This document shows, piece after piece, positions 45,555 to 56,223 of a stretch of DNA of 64,000 bases. Position 1 is the stretch's first letter. Each line of letters starts with the position of its first letter. Below the pieces are notes generated by a model. The model worked only from the letters and a program-made list of their open reading frames with translations. It was not told where the DNA came from and ran no database searches. A program made the translations under genes and the position numbers. This DNA is from Heliocidaris tuberculata (lineage: Eukaryota > Echinodermata > Echinoidea > Camarodonta > Echinometridae), in NCBI GenBank assembly GCA_025618425.1, contig CM046842.1:30334081-30398080 (forward strand), given 5' to 3'.

Positions 45555-46043
45555 CTGACCATGCAGATGAGGTCATAAATTACATATACATAAGGTGAAA
45601 TACAATTAATTCTTATAGTTTCTTATGACAATTTTTGAAGTTCGAAATGATTTTGGAGCCTCATAGTGAATCCGGACGAAATAATAATGATAGTATCGTA
45701 CATAAAATGAAAAATATTTTTCTGTCGAAAAATGATAAATTATGCTGCGAAGAAAATATGAAGATGCGAAAAGGCAGTGTAAATAGTAATTGTGTTTCCG
45801 CTGAACCGGAGGGGGAAGGAGGGGAGGGGGGGGGGGCTGGTTATGTTGCAGATTTTCCCTTCTTTGAGTCTACGTTTCATAATGTTTATGTAGTAGAAAA
45901 TAATATGCTCGTATGTCTGCTCAAGTATCCCCCTCCCCACGACCCCCACTTTCGAACCCCCCCCCCCCTGTTAGAAAACAAAACGCCACAGTTCGAATGG
46001 AGCCATAAATCAAAGCCCACGTTTTACTTCTCTCTCTTCGCAG

Positions 46044-46579
46044 CGTAAGTCCAGATTTCATGAAATTGGACAATCGTCGTCTCCAGGTATCATCCGATGG
46101 CGAAGTCGTCTGGCTCTCTCCAGCTATCCTCACCAGTGCCTGCTTCTTCGATGTCGCACTCTTCCCTTTCGACGTCCAGAAGTGCGAGTTCGGGTTCGGA
46201 TCGTGGTTCAATCCTTCCACCGTCGAGGAGATCGACTACTTCTGGGAGCAGAACGTGACCACGGTCGACCGATGCCGCAAGGACAGCGTCTGGCAGATCG
46301 TCGACGACGATGTCTTGAAGAAATACGTGCATTACAGCTCCTCCGATTCACCCTTCGCTGAGGTTCACTACCACATCATGTTCAGGCGCCAGTCAGGGGT
46401 GTACGTCTTCGGGATTGTCATACCCTCAGTGTTACTATCCCTCTGTACTATGCTGATCTTTCTACTACCTCCCCAGTCTGGTGAGAAGATATCCTTCGGC
46501 ATCACCAATCTCCTAGCCATGTTGTTCTTTCAGGAGACTGTAAGATATTCTGTGCCAGCGACGGGTTCATCTATACTGG
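46044..46579 (+). CDS. Cys-loop receptor subunit, exon with Cys-loop, M1 and M2
   Basis: It follows TCTTCGCAG and encodes about 179 codons, ending ATACTGG|GTAAAT. The Cys-loop is exact, C-x13-C (codons at 46141 and 46183) with FPFDVQKC. GSWFNPS carries the loop B Trp. Loop C (KYVHYSSSDSPFAEVHY) has no vicinal Cys pair, as in non-alpha subunits. M1 starts near SGVYVFGIVIPSVLL and is followed by PPQSGEK at 46471-46488, the intermediate ring motif that gives cation selectivity. M2 begins ISFGITNLLAMLFFQE and is followed by VPATGSSILG, where most subunits have P-A-T-S-D-S-V-P-L-I-G. By eye there are two fewer residues in M2/M2-M3 than in typical nicotinic subunits. An earlier GTAAGA at 46540 is not the border, since the conserved M2-M3 linker lies after it. 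Confidence 0.9.
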
Positions 46580-46602
46580 GTAAATATAGGACCAGCTTAG
46601 AC

Positions 46603-46990
46603 TCGTTGGTAACTCGTTTTTCCAAAGGTTCATAATTCCGAAGGTTCGTTTTTCCGGAGGTTCGTTATTCTGGAGGTTCGTTACTCCGAAAGTGAAGTAG
46701 GGTTCTTAATTCCGAAATGAAATATGGTTTATAATTGTACCGAAAATTAAATAGGGTTTTTTATGCCGTAGGTTCGTAATTTCGAAAGTGATACAGGGTT
46801 CATTCTAGGAGTTACGAACCTTCGGAATAATGAACCCTCTTTCGTGTTGGGAATCATATACTTTCGGATAAATGAACCTTCGTGTCACTAATATGAAAAA
46901 AAAATCGGAATTATGGCCCCCTGGTACGGGAAATTAAGGGGAATTATGAAACTTCGGAGAAACGAACCTTCAGAAAAGCGAGTCCATCGA
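46603..46990. repeat. Foldback with repeated GGTTCGTNATTCCGAA units (in intron)
   Basis: The ACTCGTTTTTCCAAAGGTTC side and the GAACCTTCAGAAAAGCGAGT side are inverted. The arms are built from short repeats of GGTTCGTTATTCTGGA type. A weaker relative lies at about 8035-8160. Confidence 0.65.
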
Positions 46991-47304
46991 CTCCTTGAAA
47001 GCACATGTAGGAGCGTTGAAAGATAATTTTGAAAGAAGAGGGACAACAATGAGATAAAAGAAAATTTTACACAACGTATAAAGCACAAACAACTTTTGAA
47101 GGTTTTGAAAGGTTTGTGACTTTAATTAACTAGGGCACCGACTTGGTTTACAATTAACCAATTCATCCCAGCTTCGAACACTCTATCACCCCTCCTTGGA
47201 AGGCACATTGTAAACCATCATGACCATAATTATCAATAGCGATTTACGAGTATTACGTTGTTTTAATCCTCGCATTAGTTCCCAAAATTATCTTCCAATT
47301 TCAG

Positions 47305-47726
47305 GGAATTACATCTGCGTGATGGTGGTCGTAGCCTGTACTTCCCTCATCATCGAGGCTATCGTACTACGCATGTACAACTATGGCGACACCAAAGTCG
47401 TCCCTAAATGGATGCAGCGCTTGCTCCTGAGAGAGTCCGAATTATCTACTGCTCGTCTCAAACAGGTAGGCATATACGCTGCCAACCGAAACGTGTCCGT
47501 TAAGGTCATCAGCCACGTCGACGAAGCTCGTGGTCGTCACTACGAGGATGAGAAGAAACGTCAACCATCGCAATGGGCTGATCGTCCTGATGATACCGAA
47601 TTGTGGAAGCTGGTCGCCTTGTCCTTCGAAAAGAAATGCGCTTTCACAACGCTTTGCGTCATCATTGGAAATATCTTGATCACTTCTTTGAAGATGACCA
47701 ATCATGTGATGATAAGAGATGATTAA
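47305..47726 (+). CDS. Cys-loop receptor subunit, terminal exon (M3, loop, M4, stop)
   Basis: It follows CCAATTTCAG and continues in phase: the joint makes ...SSILG|NYICVMVVV. M3 is NYICVMVVVACTSLIIEAIV, ending in an R-M-Y-N sequence where R-x-H-x is usual. The cytoplasmic loop of about 85 residues is short for this superfamily. M4 is LWKLVALSFEKKCAFTTLCV IIGNILITSL, followed by a short extracellular tail and TAA at 47724-47726. No AATAAA with clear support was noted right after it; an ATGATAAG region follows the stop. Confidence 0.87.
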
Positions 47727-47888
47727 GAATTCAAAGTGGTCAGAAAGATGGAATTATACTTTTCATTGACACCGGCGTTTGGGCACAATTTTGCCTAGTG
47801 CTGTTCGTCTCGTGCACGAATATTGAATTTCCCGTCACATACCATATGGGGACAATGTACGTTAATTTCGTCATCAAATATTACTAAA

Positions 47889-48669
47889 CAGTGTGAGTCA
47901 ATAAAAAAGTAAACCAAGATTCAACCCTAAATGTCGTAGCAATCAGTACATATACTATTAGATTGAATCAAAGATACTCATACTGTAGCCTATCATGTTT
48001 CCTTTAATTTGACACCTTGATTAATAAAATCCGACCACGGACAGCTAAACAGTAACATTTTCCTAGATGCATGTCAAATTTGCCTCTGCCCAAGTTTTGA
48101 TTGAAATGTACGGTTAACCCAAGGTTGGCTGAATGATCTCCATTCAAGTTGAATGCACTCACAAATAATGAAAGTAACTCCTGAACACCATACTCTTGGG
48201 GTAAAAGATGATTCTGACATGCTAATTGAAAATGGCCAGTGCTCGGTATTTGGTGAGCAGCGTATCAAATTATAGTCATATCATATCATAATACATTCTA
48301 CCGATTTCACAAACCCTTTAAAATGGCATTAAACTGGCAAAACTTGAACAGCGCCATCTTACAGTAATGGCTAAATTCAGATCATAATTTGAACATTAAT
48401 TGCATTTTATTTTAAATTTTGACAAATAGATGTTTGGAAAATAGGCACATTTCATATTTAAAACCATTATTTTTGACGTTGCACATATGGAAAATTGCCC
48501 ACAGATACATTCTAAGCTTCTACAAACTAGAATGGGGCATGATGGGAAAATTAGAGGCACAGACAATTTTCAAGTCTTGTTGAAAGATGGCGCCATTAGG
48601 AGCTTCAATTTACTGTCACTTTAAAATATTGGGGCTTGAATATGGGTTTCTTTTTTACTGACTCACACT
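47889..48669. mobile_element. Foldback element with AGTGTGAGTCA tips (mariner-like)
   Basis: CAGTGTGAGTCAATAAAAAA at the left is mirrored by TTTTTTACTGACTCACACT at the right, and AGTAAACC by GGGTTTCT. The flanks do not show a clean TA on the left. It starts ~160 bases after the receptor stop codon, so it may lie in that gene's 3' UTR. Confidence 0.65.
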
Positions 48670-50340
48670 ATATATATAATTGATATTACCAATAGACATC
48701 CTCACTACTCAAATATGCAGTGGCAGGTGTCCCAAAATGAACGGATGGTTGCCCGACATGCCCGAATAACGGTGATTTAAAAATTATCGGGGGAGAGGGT
48801 GGGTGCTGCAGCCCCCCCCCCCTTCCCCCCCGTTCTGCTTCGTATTAACGTCACCATCCGAAAGACGTGACTCATTCTCAAACCCGGGTTCGCTGAATCA
48901 GTTTATTACTTTCACTGTTAGCTGGCTTACGCCTAGAGGATTTTCTTTCCTTTTTTAATGAAGGGAGAATAAAAACAATTAGACTTTATTGAACTTCTTA
49001 AATTAGTCCTCTTCAAATATTTATTTTGAAAAATTGTTTCCTGCAGGCTGTTGCTAATGTTTTCTTGTGAAAAATACAATGTAGTTGAAAATAGATAATT
49101 TCTGTCCTTCACTCATAACCGTATAGATTAGAAACCTCGCGATAATTATATAAATCTTGAAAGTACATGTATTTCTTTTATTCAAATTATTTTGACGATG
49201 GAATTGAAAAAAGTGTTGAATACTGTTAAAGTAATGAATATTATAGTTCTTATTTTTGTAAATACATGTAGATTATAATTATAACCAATAGGGCCTGCAT
49301 ATATAATATATTATCATTCTTTTGAATTAAAGACATCAAATATAATGTTCAGATGTGTATTATAAAGATGAAGACTACGCATGTCAAAGAAAAGTAAGTG
49401 TTGTTTTATATTCATGTTCACGTATTAGCCCAAGGAATCAATATCAAAGATAATGAAACGAATATGGTTTAAATAACATGAACCTATGTCACGGGCTCCA
49501 ATGCAATTTTGTGTAGGACAATGCCTTAAGCCCACAGCACACTATATACGACCGGTCTGCGATCCGGTTTCGTTAGCAAGTGCAATAGCATTTGATATGA
49601 ACATTTGGACATGCATATTTTTGATTAAGGTTCTAAATAGTCATATAGATAGTAAAATCGAAAATACCGCCTATTGCGAGCTTTCTAGTCGGAGGAAAGG
49701 TCAAATCGGCTCTGATTCGTAGTGACGTCAGAACAGTCATACGATTGTCTACGATTTTGAACTGATTTAGCCCTTATTCCGGGTATAATGCTGACAGTGA
49801 ACCAAAATCCTACGTTTAGTATTCATATTATTGTTCAGAACCTGAATCAGGTAGATTTTTATCAGGTAGTTTTCTAAACAGCATATAGTTGAAAGTTAAA
49901 AGCATAATGAAATTTACAACAAAAAGTGCTATGCTAAAGCACAAAGCATACATAATGAATAATACCAAATAGCATTTAGCAACATAATAAATGAGAATTG
50001 TTTGGGAATTGCAATGAAAATTATACTAAACGATCAAAATTCTCTCAAAATTTATAAATTTTCAAATCAAATTTGTCAGTATTGTTCGCAAGTATACTAA
50101 CGTGCCTCTCCTTTGCATAACAATTCCTGATATATTGCTTATTAATTGTCTGTCTGGAAAGCAGGTATGTTTTTTGTATACGAGCAAATTTTAATTGATT
50201 GTTGTTTGATCCAAATTATCACAGTTATTATGATGAAATCATCTACAAAACGATTGCTTGGAAGGGCTTGTTTTCATCATAGCAGTATCGCATATAAATT
50301 GAAAGATATTTTGTTTATCCAGGTAGAATTGCCAGTTTGA
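48670..50340. other. Spacer with SINE and foldback fragments
   Basis: 48845-48940 is a fragment of the SINE at 11880-12116 (CGTCACCATCCGAAAGACGT). A poly-C block lies near 48813-48830. 49531-49870 is one arm of foldback family G (GACCGGTCTGCGATCCGGTT). The rest is AT-rich with no gene recognised. Confidence 0.55.
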
Positions 50341-50529
50341 AGATCACCATTTGTCAAGGTTTTGATCTGGCCTCTCTCTCTGGAAAGTAAAGAGAAGGTC
50401 AAGAGTGCCCAGCTATCTATTTCAACAACTTTTGAGCACAACGTGCTGGGTTTTGTTTGTGTCTTCCAGGCATTCTGTGAAAGTGCTGTACGTGATAATC
50501 TAGCGTGCACTAAAGAAGCTGACGAGAGA

Positions 50530-50720
50530 TGTATTAGTGAAAGAGAGGAGAGGGAGAGAGAGAGGGAGAGAGAGAGAGAGAGAAAGAGAATTAGAGGGAC
50601 AAAGAGAGAGAATGAGAGAGAGAGAGAGAAATAGAATGAGAGAGAAAGAGTATATGAGAGTATGAGAAAGAGATGTGGTATTAAAGGAGAGAGAAAGAGA
50701 AAGAAAGGAAGAGAGATGGA
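50530..50720. repeat. (GA)n-rich tract
   Basis: Purine-only GA/GAGAGAA repeats. Frames across it are Arg-Glu or Leu-Ser runs. Confidence 0.9.
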
Positions 50721-51240
50721 AGGTATGTTTGAATTTATTTAACATTACCTCCTTCTAATTATTGATTAGATTGATTTGATATTCATTTATTTTCCATATA
50801 CATCATCATAAATTTACAATCTTTCAACATGTATGGTCACATAAAATTATATACATAGAAAAAAGGGGTCGTCATAAGGAGAGCTTGAGTTGACGTCCTC
50901 ATCACCAATAAAATGATCATACAATGAATATACATATGCAAACAATTCATTCCATTCCGTTTGCTACGGAACTCACCTAGCCCCACCTTTCATCCTTCCG
51001 ACCTTTTACGATACACCAGGGATTTAGCATTGTAATACCTCCTATTTCATGGTTTTCTTTAAGTTCTTATTTATGATTTATTGATGATTTGATCACCACA
51101 TGATTATGAGCGGACCCCGGCAAAAAAAAAAAAAAATGAAAAAAAAAATTAATAAACAAAAACTACAAAAAATAAAAGAAAAAAAAAATAAACAAAATAA
51201 AATAAAGATAAACTGAAAAAAAAAAGAGTTAACCGGGCAC
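50721..51240. other. AT-rich spacer and A-rich tract
   Basis: An A-rich stretch occupies 51121-51228. No coding signal. Confidence 0.5.
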
Positions 51241-51258
51241 GAAGCTCCGAGGCAGCTA

Positions 51259-51332
51259 GTATTTATATATATATATATATAATTAGTGAATTTTTCACTT
51301 TAGTCGACTTTTCATTCCGTTTGTTTTGAGAT

Positions 51333-51408
<76 letters not shown>

Positions 51409-51444
51409 CCATATATACATGGGAGTAATAAAATAACCTGTATG

Positions 51445-51520
<76 letters not shown>

Positions 51521-51530
51521 CACATACATA
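51259..51530. repeat. (TA)n and (CA)n microsatellites
   Basis: Three TA blocks (51264-51281, 51335-51399, 51448-51490) alternate with ACACAC and unique segments. Confidence 0.95.
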
Positions 51531-52955
51531 TATAATCTTTATATATATTTGAAAATAAACTAGTTATGAGCCTTTATGGCTATCCTGTTTAGGTATACAC
51601 GATAGGCCTATATATACATGATATATATTTCCTTTCATTGTTATATATAAAATAAAATCAAATCATAATATCATATGCAATCGAGTATTTGTATTCTTAT
51701 TTATGATTTAAACAGATTCAAATAGCACATCGTTACTTTTCATTTTCCAAATATACATGGCTCATCTTATCTCACTCTAGGGGGCAAGGAGAGTAGCAAG
51801 CATTTTTAAAAGTCAAAGGGTATGAAAGGACAGATTATGTACGTGTAAGTAGATTCACTTTGTAACATATAATTGACATATACATATTTTATCAACTTGT
51901 TCTAACGGGTCAAAATTCAAACATTAGCAAACTCATTTTACACTCACACAATCTATCTGGAAGTAAACACAGATAAACGGGTCAAATTAATGAACATTGT
52001 TTTCTCTTGTTATGTTGATAATTAACATAATTTTAGACCATGTTTACCAAATGTTATCTATACAGGTGAACTAAGCTGCCTCTATACATCTTTGTAGTAC
52101 GAAATTACTTGTTGACATAGAATACAAAGTTAACTTCCTATCATTCATCGAGGTCAATATTCATAAAACATTGTCATATTTGCAGACGTTTGTTCCAAGA
52201 TATGAAATCTGTCAGAGGCATCATAAAATTATGTTTACAGATCAATGGCTAATTCATTGCATGGTAAATACATTGCAGGGGCCCTTTTAAATAATTTTGC
52301 AACACGTAACAAATTAATTGAAATAAAGAGATCTGCATGAAATTTCTTTAGCAGTCCTTTTGAATGTAATTTGTTTCACTTTTATGTTCCACCAGGTTTC
52401 TGGATGAAATGTATACTATTTTTATTTCAGAGCCATTTTCCATAATGATAAAAAAAATTGGAGTCACTTTAGATTTCTGGTTATCATTGAAGAAACAGCT
52501 ACTGTAGCCAAATCAAATAGATCACGACAAAAAAATAAAAGAGATCACAAAAGAAAATAGAAAGGAAAAAAATTACAACAAAGAAATACCTAGGGAATGA
52601 TAAAAAGACAAACGAAAGAGCGGGGAAAATATTGTTTTGGTTAAGATTTTAGATATTTTCAAAATAACATCTTCACAATAATCAAAGTAAGATAACATAT
52701 AAAGAAATATATTCATATGTTCAAACTTATATAATCATTAAATATTTTTGTACAATAAAATTAACTGTCAAGAATATGTCAAATAAACAAATAAAATAAC
52801 CAGCACAACCATATATGCATGGTATTATTGATTGGAATTATCATGCATAATAATAAGTAAATACGCATAGTATTATTGAAATATGGAAAGAGAAAACGAT
52901 ATAAATATGAGAAGGTAAAATGTTAATCTTTGTATTTTTCTTGTAAATATATATC
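51531..52955. other. AT-rich spacer, no feature recognised
   Basis: There are no long frames, no SINE boxes and no clear foldback by eye. Confidence 0.4.
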
Positions 52956-53141
52956 TAACACGATAAAAACTACTTTCGAAAAATAAACTCAAGTGCAATT
53001 TCAAAGGCCTATCGTACTGCCCATAGAAATCAGTTTCGGATTACGTAATACACCATTATAATGTTTGCACATTTCTAAAGGTGATAGACAGGGCTATTGA
53101 AATTGTCTTGAGTTTATTTTTCGAAAGTAGTTTTCATCGTG

Positions 53142-53150
<9 letters not shown>
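52956..53150. repeat. Foldback element next to a (TA)n run
   Basis: TAACACGATAAAAACTACTT and TCGAAAAATAAACTCAAG are mirrored by CTTGAGTTTATTTTTCGAAA and GTAGTTTTCATCGTGTTA. The arms are about 60 bases. A TA microsatellite (53142-53180) abuts the right tip. Confidence 0.8.
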
Positions 53151-53183
<33 letters not shown>

Positions 53184-53579
53184 AACCACTTTTGTGTATT
53201 CCTTTTGAATAAAATCCAAGCTAAGGTTGCAATAATTGAAAGATTGATATATAGGCCAACGAGACCGAGAGCAGACGAGACCGACGTCGGTCTTCTGGAT
53301 TGTCGGTCTCGTGGGCTGTAGCCAAAATGTCACAACCAACTCAATCTTTCAGTTTGATCATCTACCATGTCTACAAATCTTTAATATATAACATATTTCC
53401 ATAAGAAAATATAGCTGGACTTGATCAAGTTTGTGACTTCTGGAATTTTTTCAAACTTTCAAATATGAATATCTTAGAATGATAGGCCTATACCTTTTGG
53501 GGGTTAGAATTTGACATGCATGCATCGTTTAAAGGGGCAGCAGTATTAGATTGTTATTTTAAGTGATCATTAGTCCTTA

Positions 53580-53722
53580 GCCCTCTTGCATAAAAAGTTG
53601 TGATTAAACGCAACTCAAAAAATTAAACGCAAGTCCCAAATACGCGATCCTGATTGGCTGAAAATCGAGTTGCGTTTAATTTTTTGAGTTGCGTTTAATC
53701 GCAACTTTTTATGCAAGAGGGC
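53580..53722. repeat. Short foldback (GCCCTCTTGCATAAAAAGTT ends)
   Basis: GCCCTCTTGCATAAAAAGTT matches the reverse complement of the right end over about 50 bases with very few differences. The core contains GATTGGCTGA, as in family B. It lies just beyond the 3' end of the multi-pass gene. Confidence 0.88.
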
Positions 53723-53788
53723 CAAGGGCTTATCTTATAATTATATTGCAGAGGAATAGGATGCTTGATGTTTTGATAATCAATGTTT

Positions 53789-54655
53789 TCAATTCATAAG
53801 GCAACTGGTAAGAAAAGGAGTGTGGGAGTGGGTACTCTTTTCTATTCCCTTTCCCCTGTTTCTTCGTTTCTTTCTCCTTTTCTTTTTTTCTTTTCCCTTT
53901 CCTTTTTTGACGCCACTAATCTCATATTTATCTAAAATGATATTACTTGATTTGAAAGAATCTTCTGGTTTCAAACAAAGCAATATTGGCTCTCCGCTCA
54001 TTCTTTTGAGTTCTTTAAAGAAGTATTTTATCTCAGCCCTTACTTCCTCTTTTTCTGTTTCTTTAAGAGATCTAAACCAATTTAATTCAGGACCAATTCG
54101 GGAGAGTATAAGTAGTCCGATAGCATTCGCAACGCTGGGTACATCTGCAATTTCCATAGTAATGACCATGTGATGAAACACAAACATTGCTAGTAAAGAC
54201 AGAAGAATGATAATAGCTACAAGTTTAGTAACTTCTATGAAAACAGGTCTGTATATTGCGACGTATTTTAAGAACAGCTTCCACGGGACATGGTAAATTA
54301 TGTTGATTTCATCCCTGTCTTTCTTCTCAATCGAAATGGCTATTTCGATGAACATGCAAAGACGAGTCTTATAATCATCATAAAATCGAAGGAATATTCT
54401 GAGAACGAAGGCTGCGAATATTACTCCTGCATAAAATACTCCTTGCGTGGTATTGTAGTTCATTAATACTCCTACTGTAGTAAATGCAACAATCTCGATT
54501 AAATAGATGGTGAATAGATTCGCAAGAAGATTCGTATACACCATTACGGAACAACAAATCAAGAATTTAACGACAAAACAAAAATATTGATAAATACTAT
54601 TGGCATCATTTTCACCCGCATCAGGAGGCCTATCATGCCTATAGGGCTTTAATGG
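53789..54655 (-). CDS. Unrecognised multi-pass membrane protein, C-terminal part
   Basis: If joined to the upstream part, this gives 288 codons after CCTTTTCAG (54656-54664 on the minus strand, a good acceptor). It begins PLKPYRHDRPPDAGENDAN and has at least four hydrophobic segments: around FCFVVKFLICCSVMVYTN, IEIVAFTTVGVLM, VFYAGVIFAAFVLRIFL and LVAIIILLSLLAMFVF, with another near NAIGLLILSRIG. A very basic tail near the end (GKGKEKKKRRKKRRNRGKG) precedes the stop at 53789. The frame is also open upstream to 54811, overlapping the other part. I do not recognise a family. Confidence 0.65.
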   Translation of the reverse strand, partial: PLKPYRHDRPPDAGENDANSIYQYFCFVVKFLICCSVMVYTNLLANLFTIYLIEIVAFTTVGVLMNYNTTQGVFYAGVIFAAFVLRIFLRFYDDYKTRLCMFIEIAISIEKKDRDEINIIYHVPWKLFLKYVAIYRPVFIEVTKLVAIIILLSLLAMFVFHHMVITMEIADVPSVANAIGLLILSRIGPELNWFRSLKETEKEEVRAEIKYFFKELKRMSGEPILLCLKPEDSFKSSNIILDKYEISGVKKGKGKEKKKRRKKRRNRGKGIEKSTHSHTPFLTSCLMN

Positions 54656-54717
54656 CTGAAAAGGAACATGTAAAAATGGTACTGAATAAAAAGTAATGAT
54701 ATGAAAAAGGGAATAAC

Positions 54718-56094
54718 TTTCCAGGTAGAACTCCAGCCATTTTGTTCCCAAAATGTGGACCATAATGGAGGATAGAACATGGTTTGGAAGCGTCGAAGAA
54801 CATAACCACAAAATTTATTCAACTCTGAACCAGATGATTTTAATGAAAGTGGACATGGTGGATGATGATCTAGAGCATGTAGAGTGACAAATTTATCCAG
54901 GATAGACCAGTTAGTGCTTGGTGTAGTCCAAAATGATCGGATAAAATGGACAAAGGAGCTCCCATATCTTGGAGAGCATTCTTTAGAAGATGTTAAGATC
55001 ATAAAAACTATTGTGGATATCCAAACGCAAAGTGTCATTGTCACAGCAAACACCACAGTCAGTATTGTATCAAGCGAAGTAAAATTATGAAAATATGTTT
55101 CATTCAAACGACAAATGAAAGCTTCCCCTTCCAGAGCAATATAAAAGAACCAACGAACGTGTGGTAATAAAGTCAGCAAAATAACATAAAAAAGGGTTCT
55201 CAGGGTAACAAAAGATTTCCTCTCACTCCAAGAATGAAACAGGAAATGATGAACTCCCAGTGGAATGTCTGATTTGGTTTCAACATATATTTCATCATTT
55301 ACTATCAACGGTGGATGCTTTCTTGTGAAGTTTATGAGGAGAACTGGTGAGAATGCCGTGACGAAAAATCCGATAAGCCTCAGTACGTTGATCCACCACT
55401 GTTTTTCAACAAATTCAGTCTTACCATTCATCCAGCACTGATATATCGTGTCCATGGTCCGGGCATCCATGACATCAGTACGTATAGGTTTCTTCTCGAT
55501 ACATATCTTATATTCTTGTTTCTGGAATCCCTTGTCTTCCATCTCCAGAATGGACAAAGCTGCGTCTGCCAAGCTGCTAATGTAACTCACAAGCATCCTT
55601 TCTTTATCCTCATCGGGTTCTTTCTTGAAGCAGTGGTCCAACGACACGGGAACTTCCACTTTCATAACATTGACACCCGAGCTGAGGGTTCCTAACGAAA
55701 GGTATACAAAGTCATGTGGAAGAGTCAACAAATAATACCCCTTTCCTTTTTGGGCCCATATGACAGTCCACGGCTCAATTGCAGATTCGCTCTCATACAA
55801 TCGCGACATATTTTCAATGTGAAGATTAACATGTATAAAGGAACTATGTGCAAGAAATAACCGGGAAAGTACACGGACATCTTTTTGATCTATAGTCGGT
55901 GAAAGCCTGCAGTCACTACTTGAGTTCAGCTCAGTTACATTTTCTGAAAATATGTCCCCAAAGCCATATATCCACTGCTGTTCAACTGCCCTGTTCGGAT
56001 TTTCTATCACACGATCGCCGAGGTACGCATGTGTCCTACCGAAAAGTATGACGAGCACAAAGAATTTGGCAAGAAAAGTTACACCTTTCTCCAT
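54718..56094 (-). CDS. Unrecognised multi-pass membrane protein, N-terminal part
   Basis: The start is taken at the Met on 56092-56094 because it begins MEKGVTFLAKFFVLVILFG, a good signal peptide ending near THAYLG. An earlier in-frame Met at 56223 would put 43 hydrophilic residues before it. A ~270-residue predicted extracellular region has sequons NVTE, NSSS and NMSR and several cysteines. Membrane segments follow near WWINVLRLIGFFVTAFSPV, FVTLRTLFYVILLTLL and LDTILTVVFAVTMTLCV. In the loop before the join, WSILDKFVTLHALDHHPPC is notable. The frame stops at 54649, but the protein plausibly jumps to the other frame: 54717-54656 could be a 62-nt intron (AAA|GTTATT...TTTTCAG|CCA, weak donor, good acceptor), or a sequencing or real frameshift may lie in the 163-nt overlap. 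The joined product would be ~747 residues. Function unknown. Confidence 0.68.
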
Positions 56095-56223
56095 TCTCGA
56101 CTCATCTGTTTTAAAAGCACCCGTGAACCACGTGGATGGACCTGCAATGCTACTAAATCCCTTAACTATTCGCTGTGAATCAAAGTCTGACATGAACACG
56201 AAAGATAATGCCTTCGTTATCAT

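Noticed and set aside
45635..46048. 137-codon frame before the receptor Cys-loop exon
   Set aside because: It ends in the acceptor of the next exon and runs through poly-G/poly-C intron DNA; no domain signature.
46540..46546. GTAAGAT as end of the receptor M2 exon
   Set aside because: The reading frame continues with VPATGSSILG, which matches the conserved M2-M3 linker. The GTAAAT at 46580 joins M3 in phase.
53820..54173. 117-codon plus-strand frame
   Set aside because: Shadow of the multi-pass gene on the opposite strand.
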